A stretch of DNA of 64,000 nucleotides from Arsenicicoccus dermatophilus (GCF_022568795.1 NZ_JAKZHU010000001.1:806001-870000), one strand, 5' to 3'; positions 10,152 through 19,900 are shown, numbered from the stretch's first letter. Notes: generated from the sequence alone by a model not told the origin. Translations and numbers: made by a program.

Positions 10152-10492
10152 CGACCCACCCCGCCGGGGGCTACGACAACCCGGACACCGTCCGCAAGGC
10201 CCTGAAGCCCTTCGAGATCATGGCCTTCGTGGTCGGCGTGGGGCTCCTGCTGCTCGTCCTGGAGATGGTGCTGAAGTACGGCCCCTGGAAGAACGACGCC
10301 CTCGCCTGGTGGGCGATGCCGCACGGCTTCCTCTACATGATCTACCTGGCCTGCACGGCCAACCTGGGCTTCGCCGCCAGGTGGCCGCTGGGCAAGATGG
10401 TCGGCGTCATGCTGGCGGGCGTCGTGCCCTTCCTGTCCTTCGTCGTCGAGCGGCGGGTGGCCCGCGAGGTGAAGGGTAGGCTGGCCGCGTGA
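10148..10492 (+). CDS. DUF3817 family small membrane protein
   Basis: 114 residues with three predicted transmembrane helices: [19 protein letters not shown], the segment around [18 protein letters not shown], and [18 protein letters not shown]. This matches the DUF3817 family, often found beside SURF1-like genes and guaA in actinobacteria. The function is unknown. It overlaps SURF1 by 4 bp and guaA by 4 bp (GTGA), so it sits in a tightly packed SURF1-DUF3817-guaA unit. The guaA -10 element lies inside its last codons. Confidence 0.85.
   Translation: MTTHPAGGYDNPDTVRKALKPFEIMAFVVGVGLLLLVLEMVLKYGPWKNDALAWWAMPHGFLYMIYLACTANLGFAARWPLGKMVGVMLAGVVPFLSFVVERRVAREVKGRLAA
10477..10482 (+). promoter_or_regulatory. 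-10 element of guaA inside the upstream gene
   Basis: TAGGCT ends 6 nt before the guaA GTG, within the 3' end of the DUF3817 coding region. It would give guaA a private leaderless transcript in addition to read-through. Confidence 0.6.
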
Positions 10493-12081
10493 GCCAGCCC
10501 CCCACCAGCGAGTCCCTGCAGGCCAGACCGGTCCTCGTCGTCGACTTCGGCGCGCAGTACGCCCAGCTCATCGCCCGCCGCGTCCGCGAGGCCAAGGTCT
10601 ACTCCGAGGTCGTGCCGCACAGCTGGCCGACCGAGCAGATCCTGGCCAAGGACCCGGCCGCGATCATCCTGTCCGGCGGTCCCTCCTCGGTCTACGAGGA
10701 CGGCGCCCCCCGCCTGGACCCGGCGCTCCTCGAGGCCGGGGTGCCGGTCTTCGGCATGTGCTACGGCTTCCAGTCCATCGCCCAGGCGCTCGGCGGCACC
10801 GTCGCCCACACCGGTCTGGGCGAGTATGGCGCGACCCAGGCGCAGGTGCTGGATGCGAGCTCGACGCTCTTCAACGGCCAGCCCGCCGACCAGTCGGTGT
10901 GGATGAGCCACGGCGACTCGGTCACCGAGGCGCCCGCGGGGATGCGGGTGACCGCCTCCACCTCGGGGACGCCGGTCGCGGCCTTCGAGGACGACGAGCG
11001 CCGGATCTACGGCGTGCAGTGGCACCCCGAGGTGATGCACTCGACCTTCGGGCAGCGGGTGCTGGAGAACTTCCTGACCAAGGGCGCCGGTCTCGCCGCC
11101 GACTGGACGCCCGGCAACGTCGCTGAGGAGCTCGTCGAGCGGGTCCGGCAGCAGGTGGGCGAGGACCGCGTCCTGTGCGCCCTGTCCGGCGGGGTCGACT
11201 CCGCCGTGGCCGCCGCCATCGTGCAGCGCGCCGTCGGTGACCAGCTCACCTGCGTCCACGTCGACCACGGGCTGCTGCGCGCCGGCGAGCGCGAGCAGGT
11301 CGAGGAGGACTTCGTGGCGGCGACGGGCGTCGACCTGATCGTCCAGGACGCCACCGACCAGTTCCTCGACGCGCTGGCCGGGGTCACCGACCCGGAGGCC
11401 AAGCGCAAGATCATCGGCCGGGAGTTCATCCGCAGCTTCGAGCAGGCGGCCCGGGACGTGGTGCAGGACCGCGGCGACGAGGAGCACCCCGTCAAGTGGC
11501 TCGTCCAGGGCACCCTGTATCCCGACGTCGTCGAGTCCGGCGGCGGCGAGGGCGCGGCCAACATCAAGTCCCACCACAACGTCGGCGGGCTCCCCGACGA
11601 CCTGCAGTTCTCGCTCGTCGAGCCGTTGCGCACCCTCTTCAAGGACGAGGTGCGTCAGGTCGGGCTCGAGCTGGGGGTCCCCGAGGCCATCGTCTGGCGT
11701 CAGCCCTTCCCGGGCCCCGGGCTCGGCATCCGGATCATCGGCGAGGTCACCGCGGAGCGCCTGGACATCCTGCGCCGTGCGGACGCCATCGCCCGCGAGG
11801 AGCTGACCAGGGCCGGCCTGGACCGCGAGATCTGGCAGTGCCCGGTGGTGCTGCTCGCCGACGTCCGTTCGGTCGGGGTGCAGGGCGACGGGCGCACCTA
11901 CGGGCACCCGATCGTGCTGCGGCCGGTGTCCAGCGAGGACGCGATGACCGCCGACTGGTCGCGGGTGCCCTACGAGACCCTGGCGCTGATCAGCAACCGG
12001 ATCACCAACGAGGTCCGCGAGGTCAACCGGGTGGTGCTGGACGTGACCAGCAAGCCGCCGGGCACCATCGAGTGGGAGTGA
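10489..12081 (+). CDS. guaA: GMP synthase (glutamine-hydrolysing)
   Basis: Converts XMP to GMP with glutamine and ATP. The 530-residue protein has an N-terminal class I glutamine amidotransferase with nucleophile Cys91 in FGMCYGFQ and the His-Glu pair in VQWHPEV. The ATP pyrophosphatase P-loop LSGGVDSAV follows, and then the C-terminal dimerisation domain ending in [10 protein letters not shown]. Length is typical. The GTG start overlaps the upstream stop and is 6 nt from TAGGCT. Completes the IMP-to-GMP pathway begun by guaB at 367. The transcript ends at a 25-bp hairpin. Confidence 0.98.
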   Translation: MSQPPTSESLQARPVLVVDFGAQYAQLIARRVREAKVYSEVVPHSWPTEQILAKDPAAIILSGGPSSVYEDGAPRLDPALLEAGVPVFGMCYGFQSIAQALGGTVAHTGLGEYGATQAQVLDASSTLFNGQPADQSVWMSHGDSVTEAPAGMRVTASTSGTPVAAFEDDERRIYGVQWHPEVMHSTFGQRVLENFLTKGAGLAADWTPGNVAEELVERVRQQVGEDRVLCALSGGVDSAVAAAIVQRAVGDQLTCVHVDHGLLRAGEREQVEEDFVAATGVDLIVQDATDQFLDALAGVTDPEAKRKIIGREFIRSFEQAARDVVQDRGDEEHPVKWLVQGTLYPDVVESGGGEGAANIKSHHNVGGLPDDLQFSLVEPLRTLFKDEVRQVGLELGVPEAIVWRQPFPGPGLGIRIIGEVTAERLDILRRADAIAREELTRAGLDREIWQCPVVLLADVRSVGVQGDGRTYGHPIVLRPVSSEDAMTADWSRVPYETLALISNRITNEVREVNRVVLDVTSKPPGTIEWE

Positions 12082-12119
12082 CGACGGGAGTCCTCCGCAC
12101 GCGAGCGCTGCAGCCGTGA

Positions 12120-12174
12120 GCACCGTGCACGAGAGCCCTGGACCGATCCGGTCCAGGGCTCTCGTGCACGGTGC
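12120..12174. terminator. Bidirectional terminator between guaA and the beta-lactamase-like gene
   Basis: A perfect 25-bp stem with a 5-nt loop (12145-12149), the longest in the window. It lies 38 bp after the guaA stop and 24 bp beyond the 3' end of the convergent gene, so it can serve both. Confidence 0.85.
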
Positions 12175-12198
12175 GACGGTCGGTGTCGTCGGGCGGGG

Positions 12199-13218
12199 CT
12201 ACTTCTGGTCGAGGGCGGTGGCGGCCAGGGAGGCCAGATGCTCGATCGACTCCACGCTGTGCTCCTGGGAGCGCCCATGGCAGGACACCGCGGCCATGAG
12301 CACGTCGTGGCCGCCCGCGGTGCGCACCCGACCGGCGGACGTGACGACCCAGCCCTCGTCGATGGGCAGCCAGCCGTTCTTGAGGGCGGCCTCGCGCTTG
12401 GGGTTGGCGGCGGAGATGCCCCAGGCCTGGTACTCCTCGACGTCGCTCATCAGGCCCAGGGCGTAGTCGCGGCTCTCGCGGGTGAGCGGTCCGTCCTTGA
12501 CGAGGTTGCGCAGCAGCCTGATCTGGTCCGGGGCCGTCGTGGTGGTCATGCCCCACGTCCAGCGGGCGCCCGGCTCGGTCTCGGTGAGGCCGAAGGTCTT
12601 GTTGGCCCGGCGGACCCCGGCGTCGGCACCGACGATGCCCCACAGCTTGGTGGTGGCCTCGTTGTCCGAGCTGACGATCATGCGGCGTGCCAGGGCCCGC
12701 TCGCTGCTGCTGGGCCCACCGTCGTCCTGGCGCCGCAGCAGCAGGGTGAGCAGGACGTCGAGCTTGACGAGGGAAGCCGTCTGGCACCGCTGCTCGGGGT
12801 GGTGCTCCACGGTCTGTCCGGTGGTGAGGTCGCTCGCCACGAAGCCGTAGACCCCCTTGCGTTCCTCCAGGTAGTCGAAGGCCACCTGGTCGAAGGTCGC
12901 CCGCGTCACCGCCGGCCGGGAAGAGGTCGGTGCGGCCGGGGTCGTGGTGGTCGCACCCGGTGCGGGGGTGGGGGGCGTGGCCGGGGTCGGCGGGGAGCTC
13001 GGCACGACCGGTGGCGTCGTGGTCGGTGGGGCGACCGGCTTGCCACCGGGCCCGACGACCTTGCCGTCGGGCAGGCGGGTGTGGGTGACCGACGGGGCGG
13101 TCACCGTCTCCGCGGGCAGGGCGCCGCGGGAGCTCACGTCGCCGCAGGCGGCCGATCCGAGCAGGAGTGGTGCCACCAGCACCGGGGCGAGACGGCGCAG
13201 CAACGGCAGGGTGGGCAT
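12199..13218 (-). CDS. Class A beta-lactamase-like serine hydrolase, lipoprotein
   Basis: Residues 1-25 form a signal peptide ending in LLLGSAAC, with Cys25 as a probable lipidation site. A Pro/Thr-rich linker of about 70 residues follows, then a serine beta-lactamase/PBP-type domain. Its motifs are TASLVK (Ser149, Lys152), SDN in VSSDNEATTK, and KNG in place of KTG near the C-terminus. A surface-anchored penicillin-recognising enzyme or relative is likely; activity on beta-lactams cannot be judged, and the KNG variant makes it uncertain. The start at 13218 has GACGAT 7 nt upstream (13226-13231), whereas the ATG three codons upstream would overlap that hexamer. Confidence 0.8.
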   Translation of the reverse strand: MPTLPLLRRLAPVLVAPLLLGSAACGDVSSRGALPAETVTAPSVTHTRLPDGKVVGPGGKPVAPPTTTPPVVPSSPPTPATPPTPAPGATTTTPAAPTSSRPAVTRATFDQVAFDYLEERKGVYGFVASDLTTGQTVEHHPEQRCQTASLVKLDVLLTLLLRRQDDGGPSSSERALARRMIVSSDNEATTKLWGIVGADAGVRRANKTFGLTETEPGARWTWGMTTTTAPDQIRLLRNLVKDGPLTRESRDYALGLMSDVEEYQAWGISAANPKREAALKNGWLPIDEGWVVTSAGRVRTAGGHDVLMAAVSCHGRSQEHSVESIEHLASLAATALDQK

Positions 13219-13225
13219 GTCACCC

Positions 13226-13231
13226 ATCGTC
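13226..13231 (-). promoter_or_regulatory. Candidate -10 element of the beta-lactamase-like gene
   Basis: GACGAT on the minus strand ends 7 nt before the ATG at 13218. It fits the weaker NANNNT form. The 150 bp upstream (13232-13383) are AT-richer than the surroundings and hold no gene. Confidence 0.4.
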
Positions 13232-13383
13232 ACACCAGTGGGGCGGCGAACCGATGCCGGGTCCGGCGTGTCGCGGCGATGCGAGGACCAAGAAACCACG
13301 AAAGGGCCTGGTCAGCACGCTTTGTGTCGGCTTCCCTACCTCACGTCAGGCATCTCGTAAGCAATCAGCACTGACAGTAACTA

Positions 13384-14592
13384 TCAGTGGGCGTGCGGGC
13401 GCGAGGCGACGGCGGGGGCCTCGAGGTCGGCCCCGCGGGCGGCCGCCGGGACATAGGCGCACGTCGGGTCCGAGGCCAGCGGATCGCCCGTGACGGCATA
13501 GGCATGGGAGCGCGAGCCGCCGCAGACCTCGCGGAACTCGCACACCCCGCACTTGCCGACGAACTGCTCCGGCGTCCGCAGGGCCCGCATCACCGGCGAC
13601 TCGCGATAGACCTCGGGCAGCGGGGTGTCCCGCACGTTGCCGGCCCGGTGGGGCAGGAAGCCCGAGGGATAGACCCAGCCCTGGTGGTCGATGAAGACGA
13701 ACCCGCGCCCGGAGTTGACGTCGATCGGCGCGCGGGCCTGGCGCTGCGGCACCGCGCGGTCGCCGAGCAGCTCGGCGGTGCGGGCCGTCAGCGCGGCGTA
13801 CAGGTCACCACGCTCGCCGACGTCGTGCCCGGACCGCAGCCGCTGCAGGACCACGCGACGGTAGTGCGGGGCCTCGGTGGTCTTGACGGCGATGTGGCGG
13901 GAGACGTCGGCGAGCCAGTGCAGCACGTCCTCGACCTCGTCCGGGGTGAGGGTCTGCAGCTGCTGCCCGCGGCCCGTCGGCACGAGGAAGAACACGCTCC
14001 ACAGCTTGGCGCCCAGGCCGAGCACGGTGGTGAGCAGGTCCGGCAGCTCCAGCACGGTCGCGCGGGTGACCGTGGAGTTGATCTGCAGCCGGAAGCCCGC
14101 GTCGGCGACCATCCGGGCGGCCTCCAGCGTCCGCTCGAAGGTCCCCTCGAAGCCGCGGAAGGCGTCGTGGGTGGCGGCCTGGGCCCCGTCGAGCGAGAGG
14201 GAGACGGCCTTGGCCCCCGCATCCCGCAGCTCGGCCAGCCGGGCCGGCGTCAGGCTGGGAGTCGCCGACGGCGAGAGCGCCATGGACAGCCCCAGGGAGC
14301 TGCCGTAGGCCGTGAGGTCGGCCAGGTCCGGTCGCTCGAAGGGGTCGCCGCCGGTGAGCACCACCAGGGGGAAGGGCTTGGGGAACGACGCGATCTGGTC
14401 CAGCAGCGCCTTGCCCTCGTCGAGGGTGAGCTCCAGCGGGTCCCGCCGCGTGATGGCGTCGGCGCGGCAGTGCCGACACGCCAGCTGGCAGGCGCGGGTG
14501 ACCTCCCAGATGGTGATGAACGGCTTGTCCCCGACGTCGTGCCGCTGGTGCCGGACCGCGCGGGCCTCGTCGGAGAGATGGTGCTGACTCAT
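13384..14592 (-). CDS. Radical SAM/SPASM protein (AhbD/NirJ-like, TIGR04053 type)
   Basis: 402 residues. The radical SAM cluster motif is CQLACRHC (Cys-x3-Cys-x2-Cys), with VVLTGGDPFERPDL for SAM binding. The C-terminal SPASM domain has KCGVCEFREVCGGSRSHAY and a further Cys in GDPLASDPTC, so one or two extra iron-sulfur clusters are expected. This SPASM pattern is shared with heme-pathway radical SAM enzymes such as AhbD and NirJ. The start overlaps the stop of the coproporphyrinogen oxidase gene (ATGA) and has AGGAG upstream, so the two are translated together. A role in heme or tetrapyrrole modification is inferred from this pairing. Confidence 0.82.
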   Translation of the reverse strand: MSQHHLSDEARAVRHQRHDVGDKPFITIWEVTRACQLACRHCRADAITRRDPLELTLDEGKALLDQIASFPKPFPLVVLTGGDPFERPDLADLTAYGSSLGLSMALSPSATPSLTPARLAELRDAGAKAVSLSLDGAQAATHDAFRGFEGTFERTLEAARMVADAGFRLQINSTVTRATVLELPDLLTTVLGLGAKLWSVFFLVPTGRGQQLQTLTPDEVEDVLHWLADVSRHIAVKTTEAPHYRRVVLQRLRSGHDVGERGDLYAALTARTAELLGDRAVPQRQARAPIDVNSGRGFVFIDHQGWVYPSGFLPHRAGNVRDTPLPEVYRESPVMRALRTPEQFVGKCGVCEFREVCGGSRSHAYAVTGDPLASDPTCAYVPAAARGADLEAPAVASRPHAH

Positions 14593-15992
14593 GCCGGAAC
14601 TCCTGCGAGGAGGTGCCGGGCGGCCTGCTCGGCGGAGGTGAGGCAGCCGGAGATCCCGCTGCCGTCGATGGACGCGCCTGCCAGGACGACGCGCGGCAGG
14701 TCCCGCGCGAGGGCGGCGCGGGCGGCTGCGAGCCGCTCGCCGTGCCCCACCTCGAGCTGCGGGGCGGTGCTGGGCCACCGGTGGACGAGCGTGGTCACCG
14801 GGGTGGTGCGCAGCCCGGTGAGGGCCGCCAGGTCGGCGAGCATCATCGCGAGCAGCTCGTCGTCGGTGTGGTCGTCGACGAGGCTCGACCCGGCCCGGCC
14901 CGCGGACAGGCGCAGCAGCACGGTGTCGTGCTCCGGGGTGGGGGCGTGCTGGGGCCACTTCGAGGACAGGAAGGTCGCCGCTTTGAGCCGCAGCCCCAGG
15001 GTGCTGGGGATCATCACGCCGGTGCCGGTGCGGACGGCGTCGCAGGCCTGCGCGTCGGCCCGCGGCACGGCGACCAGCGCGGTCGCGAGGGTGGCCGAAC
15101 GCACCTGGGCCAGCGGGGTCGCGGCGTCCGGGCAGGCCGGCATCAGCAGCCGGGCGGCGACCGCGGCGTTGACGGCGAGCACGACCGCGTCGGCCCGGTG
15201 GGCCTCGCCGCTCGCCAGCGTCACGGCACAGGCCCCGTCCTGCTCCCGTATGACGGACCGCACGGTCTCCCCGCAGCGCACCTGGGCGTCCGTCCCGGCG
15301 AGGAGGGCGTCGACGAGGGTGCCGAGCCCGTCCGGCCAGGTGGCGAACATCGACGGGGCCACGCTGGGGCCGGCCTTGCGGGTGCGCACCGACAGGGTGA
15401 GCGAGCGGCCGGACTCGGCGACCCGGGCGAGCATGGGCGAGGCGGATCGCAGGGAGAGCCGGTCGATGTCCCCGGAGTGCAGCCCGCCGAGCATGGGGTC
15501 GACGAAGGCCTCGGCGATCTCGCGCCCGAAGCGCTCGCGCACGAAGTGCCCCACCGAGACGTCGCCGTCGACGCGGTGGCGGCGGGCGACGAGGGGCTCC
15601 AGGGCGGCGCGGGCCAGGCCCGGGACCGAGACGATCCCGCTGCGCACCACCGGCATCAGCTGGGTCGGCCCGGTCGGGCCGACCCCCTGCGGGAGTCGTC
15701 GCAGGCCCCGGCGGGTGGCCAGCCAGGTGGCGCCGGGGTTGGACCGGAGCAGCGAGTCCTCGAGCCCGAGCTCGCGCACCAGGGCGACGACGGCGGGCGA
15801 GGCGAGGTGGACGGCCTCGGCGCCCAGCTCCACGCGGCGCCCCTCGAGGTCGATCGTGCGCACCTGGCCGCCGGGCCGGTCGCCGGCCTCGAGGACGGTG
15901 ACCGTGGAGCCGGCCTGCGCGAGGCGCCGGGCGGCGAGCAGACCGGTGACCCCACCTCCGACGACGATGGACGTGGCAGGGGCATCAGGCAT
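14589..15992 (-). CDS. cgoX: Coproporphyrinogen/protoporphyrinogen III oxidase
   Basis: FAD-dependent oxidase of heme synthesis, 467 residues. In actinobacteria this HemY-type enzyme acts on coproporphyrinogen III in the coproporphyrin-dependent pathway. The N-terminal dinucleotide motif VVGGGVTGLLAARRL is followed by VLEAGDRPGGQVRT. The C-terminal FAD contact is VVLAGASIDGSGISGC. The start at 15992 is leaderless, with TAGGCT 6 nt upstream. The downstream radical SAM gene overlaps by 4 bp. No ferrochelatase or coproheme decarboxylase is present in the window. Confidence 0.9.
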   Translation of the reverse strand: MPDAPATSIVVGGGVTGLLAARRLAQAGSTVTVLEAGDRPGGQVRTIDLEGRRVELGAEAVHLASPAVVALVRELGLEDSLLRSNPGATWLATRRGLRRLPQGVGPTGPTQLMPVVRSGIVSVPGLARAALEPLVARRHRVDGDVSVGHFVRERFGREIAEAFVDPMLGGLHSGDIDRLSLRSASPMLARVAESGRSLTLSVRTRKAGPSVAPSMFATWPDGLGTLVDALLAGTDAQVRCGETVRSVIREQDGACAVTLASGEAHRADAVVLAVNAAVAARLLMPACPDAATPLAQVRSATLATALVAVPRADAQACDAVRTGTGVMIPSTLGLRLKAATFLSSKWPQHAPTPEHDTVLLRLSAGRAGSSLVDDHTDDELLAMMLADLAALTGLRTTPVTTLVHRWPSTAPQLEVGHGERLAAARAALARDLPRVVLAGASIDGSGISGCLTSAEQAARHLLAGVPA

Positions 15993-15998
15993 GACCCC

Positions 15999-16004
15999 AG
16001 CCTA
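15999..16004 (-). promoter_or_regulatory. -10 element of cgoX (leaderless)
   Basis: TAGGCT on the minus strand, 6 nt before the ATG at 15992. It would drive the cgoX-radical SAM pair. Confidence 0.6.
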
Positions 16005-16121
16005 CCGAGAGCGACCGTGGCCCCGGGGCCCGCGACCGCCCGTCGACGGTCGCTGCTCCGTCCGGGCTGTCCTGTGTGTCCGTTCGGTCCTGGTACGTCC
16101 CCGGTGCTGCACACTGAGTGC

Positions 16122-17072
16122 ATGGCCATGACGGACAGTCCCGCCCTCCCCACCCAGGCGCCCGTCGTCGAGCTGCACGGGCACGCCCGCCACTGGGCGG
16201 TGGCGGCCACGGGCCTCGGCCTCCTGATGACGGTCCTGACGATCGTGTGGAACATCCTGACCCCCTGGGGCCAGGAGCTGGACCAGCGCGCCTACTCCGC
16301 CATCGCCACCACCGACGGCTTCCGCTGGCAGCACCTGGACACCGTCCTCGCGGTCGTGGACACCAACGTCCTGGGGGTGGCCTTCGGGCTCTGCTTCGTG
16401 GTCGCCCTCGTGCGACGCCGGCTCGACCTCGGGGTCGCCGCCTTCGTCGTGGTGCTGGGCGCCAACGTCAGCCAGTACCTCCTGCGCACCCACCTGGTGC
16501 ACCGCCCCGACCACGGCGTCTGGCAGCTCGGCGCCGACAACTCCGCCCCGAGCGGGCACGCGACGGCCGCGGCCTCGCTGGCCGTGGCCATCGTCCTGGT
16601 CACCCCCATGACCGTCCGCTTCGTGGTGACCTTCGTCGCCAGCCTGTGGGCGACCTGGGTCTCCCTCGGCGTCATCGTGTCGCGCATGGGCAACCGCCCC
16701 GGCGACGTCATCGCCGCCCTGGCCGTGGTGACCGCCTGGGCGGGCGTCGGCCTGGCCGTCGCGGCGGTCCTCGCCGGGCGGCCCCGCCAGCGGCGTGCCC
16801 TCGTGGCCTTCCGGCGGCAGGTGCGCGGCTTCGTCCGGCAGCACACCCGCGAGCACGTGGTCGCCGGTGCGCCATACGGCCTGGGCCTGCTGCTGCTCGC
16901 CGGTCTGTCCGCGGTCGTGGTGATGGGCGTGCTGCTCGTGAGCTGGGGCGTCGGAGTCGAGGCCACCCCGGTCGGGCTGCCCCTCGGCCTGGGCACCCTC
17001 GCGCTGGTCGGCTCCCTCGCCGGCCTCCTCGTGGGGGCCACCTCCCGGGCCGTGGAGAAGTACCTGCGCTGA
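16122..17072 (+). CDS. PAP2-like phosphatase/membrane protein with an incomplete active site
   Basis: 316 residues, with about six transmembrane helices. PAP2-type motifs are recognisable: motif 1 as RTHLVHRP, motif 2 as PSGHAT, and motif 3 starting SRMGNRPGD. In active PAP2 enzymes motif 3 has a catalytic His a few residues after SR; here none is present. A C-terminal pair of extra helices follows. It may be a divergent lipid or undecaprenyl phosphatase or an inactive relative. The start is set by CACACT 6 nt upstream; ATG codons at 16122 and 16128 are both possible. Confidence 0.75.
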   Translation: MAMTDSPALPTQAPVVELHGHARHWAVAATGLGLLMTVLTIVWNILTPWGQELDQRAYSAIATTDGFRWQHLDTVLAVVDTNVLGVAFGLCFVVALVRRRLDLGVAAFVVVLGANVSQYLLRTHLVHRPDHGVWQLGADNSAPSGHATAAASLAVAIVLVTPMTVRFVVTFVASLWATWVSLGVIVSRMGNRPGDVIAALAVVTAWAGVGLAVAAVLAGRPRQRRALVAFRRQVRGFVRQHTREHVVAGAPYGLGLLLLAGLSAVVVMGVLLVSWGVGVEATPVGLPLGLGTLALVGSLAGLLVGATSRAVEKYLR

Positions 17073-17088
17073 CCCCCTCCCGCACGGC

Positions 17089-17130
17089 GCGAGGCCCGGT
17101 CGCCCCGACTCTCGGGGGGCCGGGCCTCGC
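17089..17130. terminator. Bidirectional terminator between the PAP2 and nuclease genes
   Basis: 11-bp outer stem (17089-17099 with 17120-17130) enclosing a smaller CCCC/GGGG stem, 16 bp after the PAP2 stop and 13 bp from the 3' end of the convergent gene. Confidence 0.7.
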
Positions 17131-17143
17131 CGGTGCAGCAGCG

Positions 17144-19900
17144 TCAGCGGCGAACGGTCACCGTGGTGCTCGCCGCCGTGGTCTGCCGACCCGTCGCGGA
17201 GAGCGTGTGGGCCCCGGTGGGAGCCGTGACGGGCACCGTCACCCTGGTGGTCGCGGTGCCGTCGGCACCGATCTGCGCCATGCCGACGGGGTTGCCGTCC
17301 CAGGAGAGGGCGACGATGTCGCCGCGCCTCCAGCCGGAGAGGGTCACCGTGACCTTCTGGCCGGGCTTGCGGACCGCGACGTCCAGCGCGATCGTGCCGG
17401 GGGCGTAGCGGTGCAGCGCCGGGACCGTGTCGACGACCTGCGGGTCGTGGTCGGAGCCCTGCGCGGCGAACTCCGCGTTGATGTGCGCGACCTGCAGGCG
17501 GGTGTCCGCCGTGAGGTTGGGCGTCACCATGATGTGGTCCAGCGTCTGGCTGATGCCGTTGTAGACGTAGGAGTAGCGCTCGTTCTCGGGAAGCGACCAC
17601 ATCGTGTCCTTGACCACGGTGCCGTCACCGGTCAGAGCCTTGATCGGCGCCGAGAACTGGTAGTCGTTGAAGTCGCCGCCGACGATCACGTTGGCCTGCG
17701 GGTCCACGGCCTTGACCTGCTCGACGAAGGTGCGCAGCGACTGGGCCTGCTGGGTGCGCTGCACCTGCGAGGACCGGTTCGGCGGCTGGAAGCGGCCGTT
17801 CGCGTCGTCGTCGCCGCCCTTGGAGTTGAAGTGGTTGGCGACGACGACGACCTTGCGGCCCCGGAAGACGAACTCGCCCGCCAGCGGCTTGCGGCTGGAC
17901 GCCCACGCCGGGTTGGTCGGGTCGACCCGACCGGGGGAGACGGACAGCGCCGGGGTGTCCTCGAGGCCGGGGGTGGTGTCCTTGGTGACCGTCGTGGGCG
18001 TCGTGGCCGTGCCACCGGGGCGGGACACGAAGGTCACCCGGGTGGGGTCGTAGAACAGCGCCACCCGGATGTTGCCGCCCGGCTGGCCGCCGTCCTTGCC
18101 GTCCTCGGGGTCGACCCAGGCGGCCCGGTAGGCCGGGCCGCCGGCCGCCGTGATCGCGTCGAGGAGCTTGGCGACCGTCTGCGAGGAGTCGACCGTCCCG
18201 TCGTTCGCGGCCCCGGAGCTGTCCTGGATCTCCTCCACGGTGATCACGTCGGGGGAGCGCAGGTTGGTGACCACGCCGGCGGCCAGGGTGTCGTACTTCG
18301 CCTGCGGGTCGGCGGGGGCGAGGTTCTCCACGTTGTACGTCGCGACGGTGAGCCGGTCGGCGTTCGAGCCGGCGACGACCGTGCGCTCCAGGTGGTTGTC
18401 GACGTGACCGCCGAGGCGGGTGGCGGCGATGGTGTAGCCGCCGTACGTGCTCCAGTCGACCGGGCCGGTGGTCTCGCCCTGCAGGACGTCGCCGACGTCG
18501 GCCGCGGGGACCTTGCCGTCGACGGGCATGACGAGCATGCGGCCGGTCGGGGTGCGGTCGTCGTCCGCGACGTAGGTGCCACCGCGCGGGGTGCGCAGCT
18601 CGTTCGGCTTGGTCTGGACGTAGATCTCGCCGTACTGCGGCTTGCCCGGCCCGACGACGCGGGCGTCCGCGACGGTGACCAGCTCGCCCTCGTGGGCCTC
18701 GTACCACTCCAGGGCGGAGCGGTGGACGTCGACGGACGTGATCTCCTCGACGTTGCCGCTCGCGGGCCGGGGGGCGTACCTGTCGGGCATGTCGGCGGGC
18801 AGGGTCGCGGCCGCGGGCACCGGGTTGCCGCTGGACAGCACGGTGACGACCGGCTTGGTGATCTCGGTCATCGACAGGCTGGACGTGGTGGCCACGGTCT
18901 CGCCGGGGCGCAGCGTGTAGTGGTCCGAGACCACGCCGCTGACCAGCACCGAGTCGCCCACCGTGGCGGTGATGGGGGCCGCGGCGGTGTAGACGAAGAG
19001 GCCGGAGGAGGCGTTGGCGCGGGCCGGGTCCTTGGCGGGCTGCTGGATCCAGAAGCCCTTGGTGCGGCCCGTGGCGCGGATCGCGGTGACGACGCCGGGG
19101 ACGTTGGTGACCGACTGGCCCTTGACCGGCGACAGGAAGCCTGCGCCCTGGACGTCCTGGATGGTCAGCGGGCTGGGCTGCGGCCGGGTGGGCGTCGGGG
19201 TGGGCGTGACCGTGGGGGCCTCGGTCGGCGCGGCGGTCGGGGTGCCCGTCGGCGTCGGGGTCGGGGTCGGCCGGGTGGCCACCTCGGCCGGCGTCGGGGC
19301 GCCGACGGTGTAGTCCTGGGCGTTGTCCCAGCCGCTCGTCGGCGCCGGCAGGGCGCGGTGGATCGCGCTGCTGCTGGTGGTCGCCGGGGCGGCCGCGACG
19401 ACGTAGTCGGTCGCCGCGCCCCAGCCCACGTAGTCCACGACGCCGGGGGCGGCGTCGCAGTCGGCGCCGCAGGTCAGCGTCGTGGCGGTGCCGACCAGGG
19501 CGACCCGGCCGGTGGTGGCGGACATCGCGATCGTGCCCTGCACGTCGGTGCGCGGCAGCGGGGCGGCGGCGGTGCCGGCGCCCGCGGCCTGCGCGACGAC
19601 GAAGGTGCTGTGCGGCGCGATGGTGCCGGTGAGGGCGGTGCGCTGCCAGGTGGTGCCGGCCGAGGAGGCGTACTGGATCGACCAGCCGTCCAGGCTCACC
19701 GGGGCGTCGGAGGAGTTGTAGAGCTCGACGTAGTCGTTCTTGTAGGGGGCGCCGGAGCTGCCGCCACCGCCGAAGACCTAGGAGATGACGACGGGGCTCG
19801 ACTCGTCGACGGCGTCGGCGACGGTGGGGACGGCCAGCCCGGCGCCGGCGAGGAGGGCGACGGCGCCGAGGCGGGGAACGGCGCGCAGCGGGATGCGCAT
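17144..19900 (-). pseudogene. Secreted LTD-domain endonuclease/exonuclease, interrupted by an in-frame TAG
   Basis: One reading frame of 919 codons is broken only by TAG at codon 41 (19780-19778). The first 40 codons, starting at ATG 19900 with AGGAG 7 nt upstream, encode a signal peptide (LGAVALLAGAGLAVPTVADA) and SPVVIS. After the TAG the frame continues VFGGGGSSGAPYKNDYVELY. Relatives have ISEVYGGGG at this point, so TAG replaces a Glu codon (GAG to TAG). Downstream are the lamin-tail domain, a Pro/Thr linker, an OB-fold-like region and an endonuclease/exonuclease/phosphatase domain (VATYNVENL, GGDFNDYQF, TLDHI, GSDHDPQV). An Ig-like end follows. It would be an ExeM/NucH-like extracellular DNase. 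The rest of the frame looks intact, so the mutation is recent, a sequencing error, or is read through. Confidence 0.85.
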
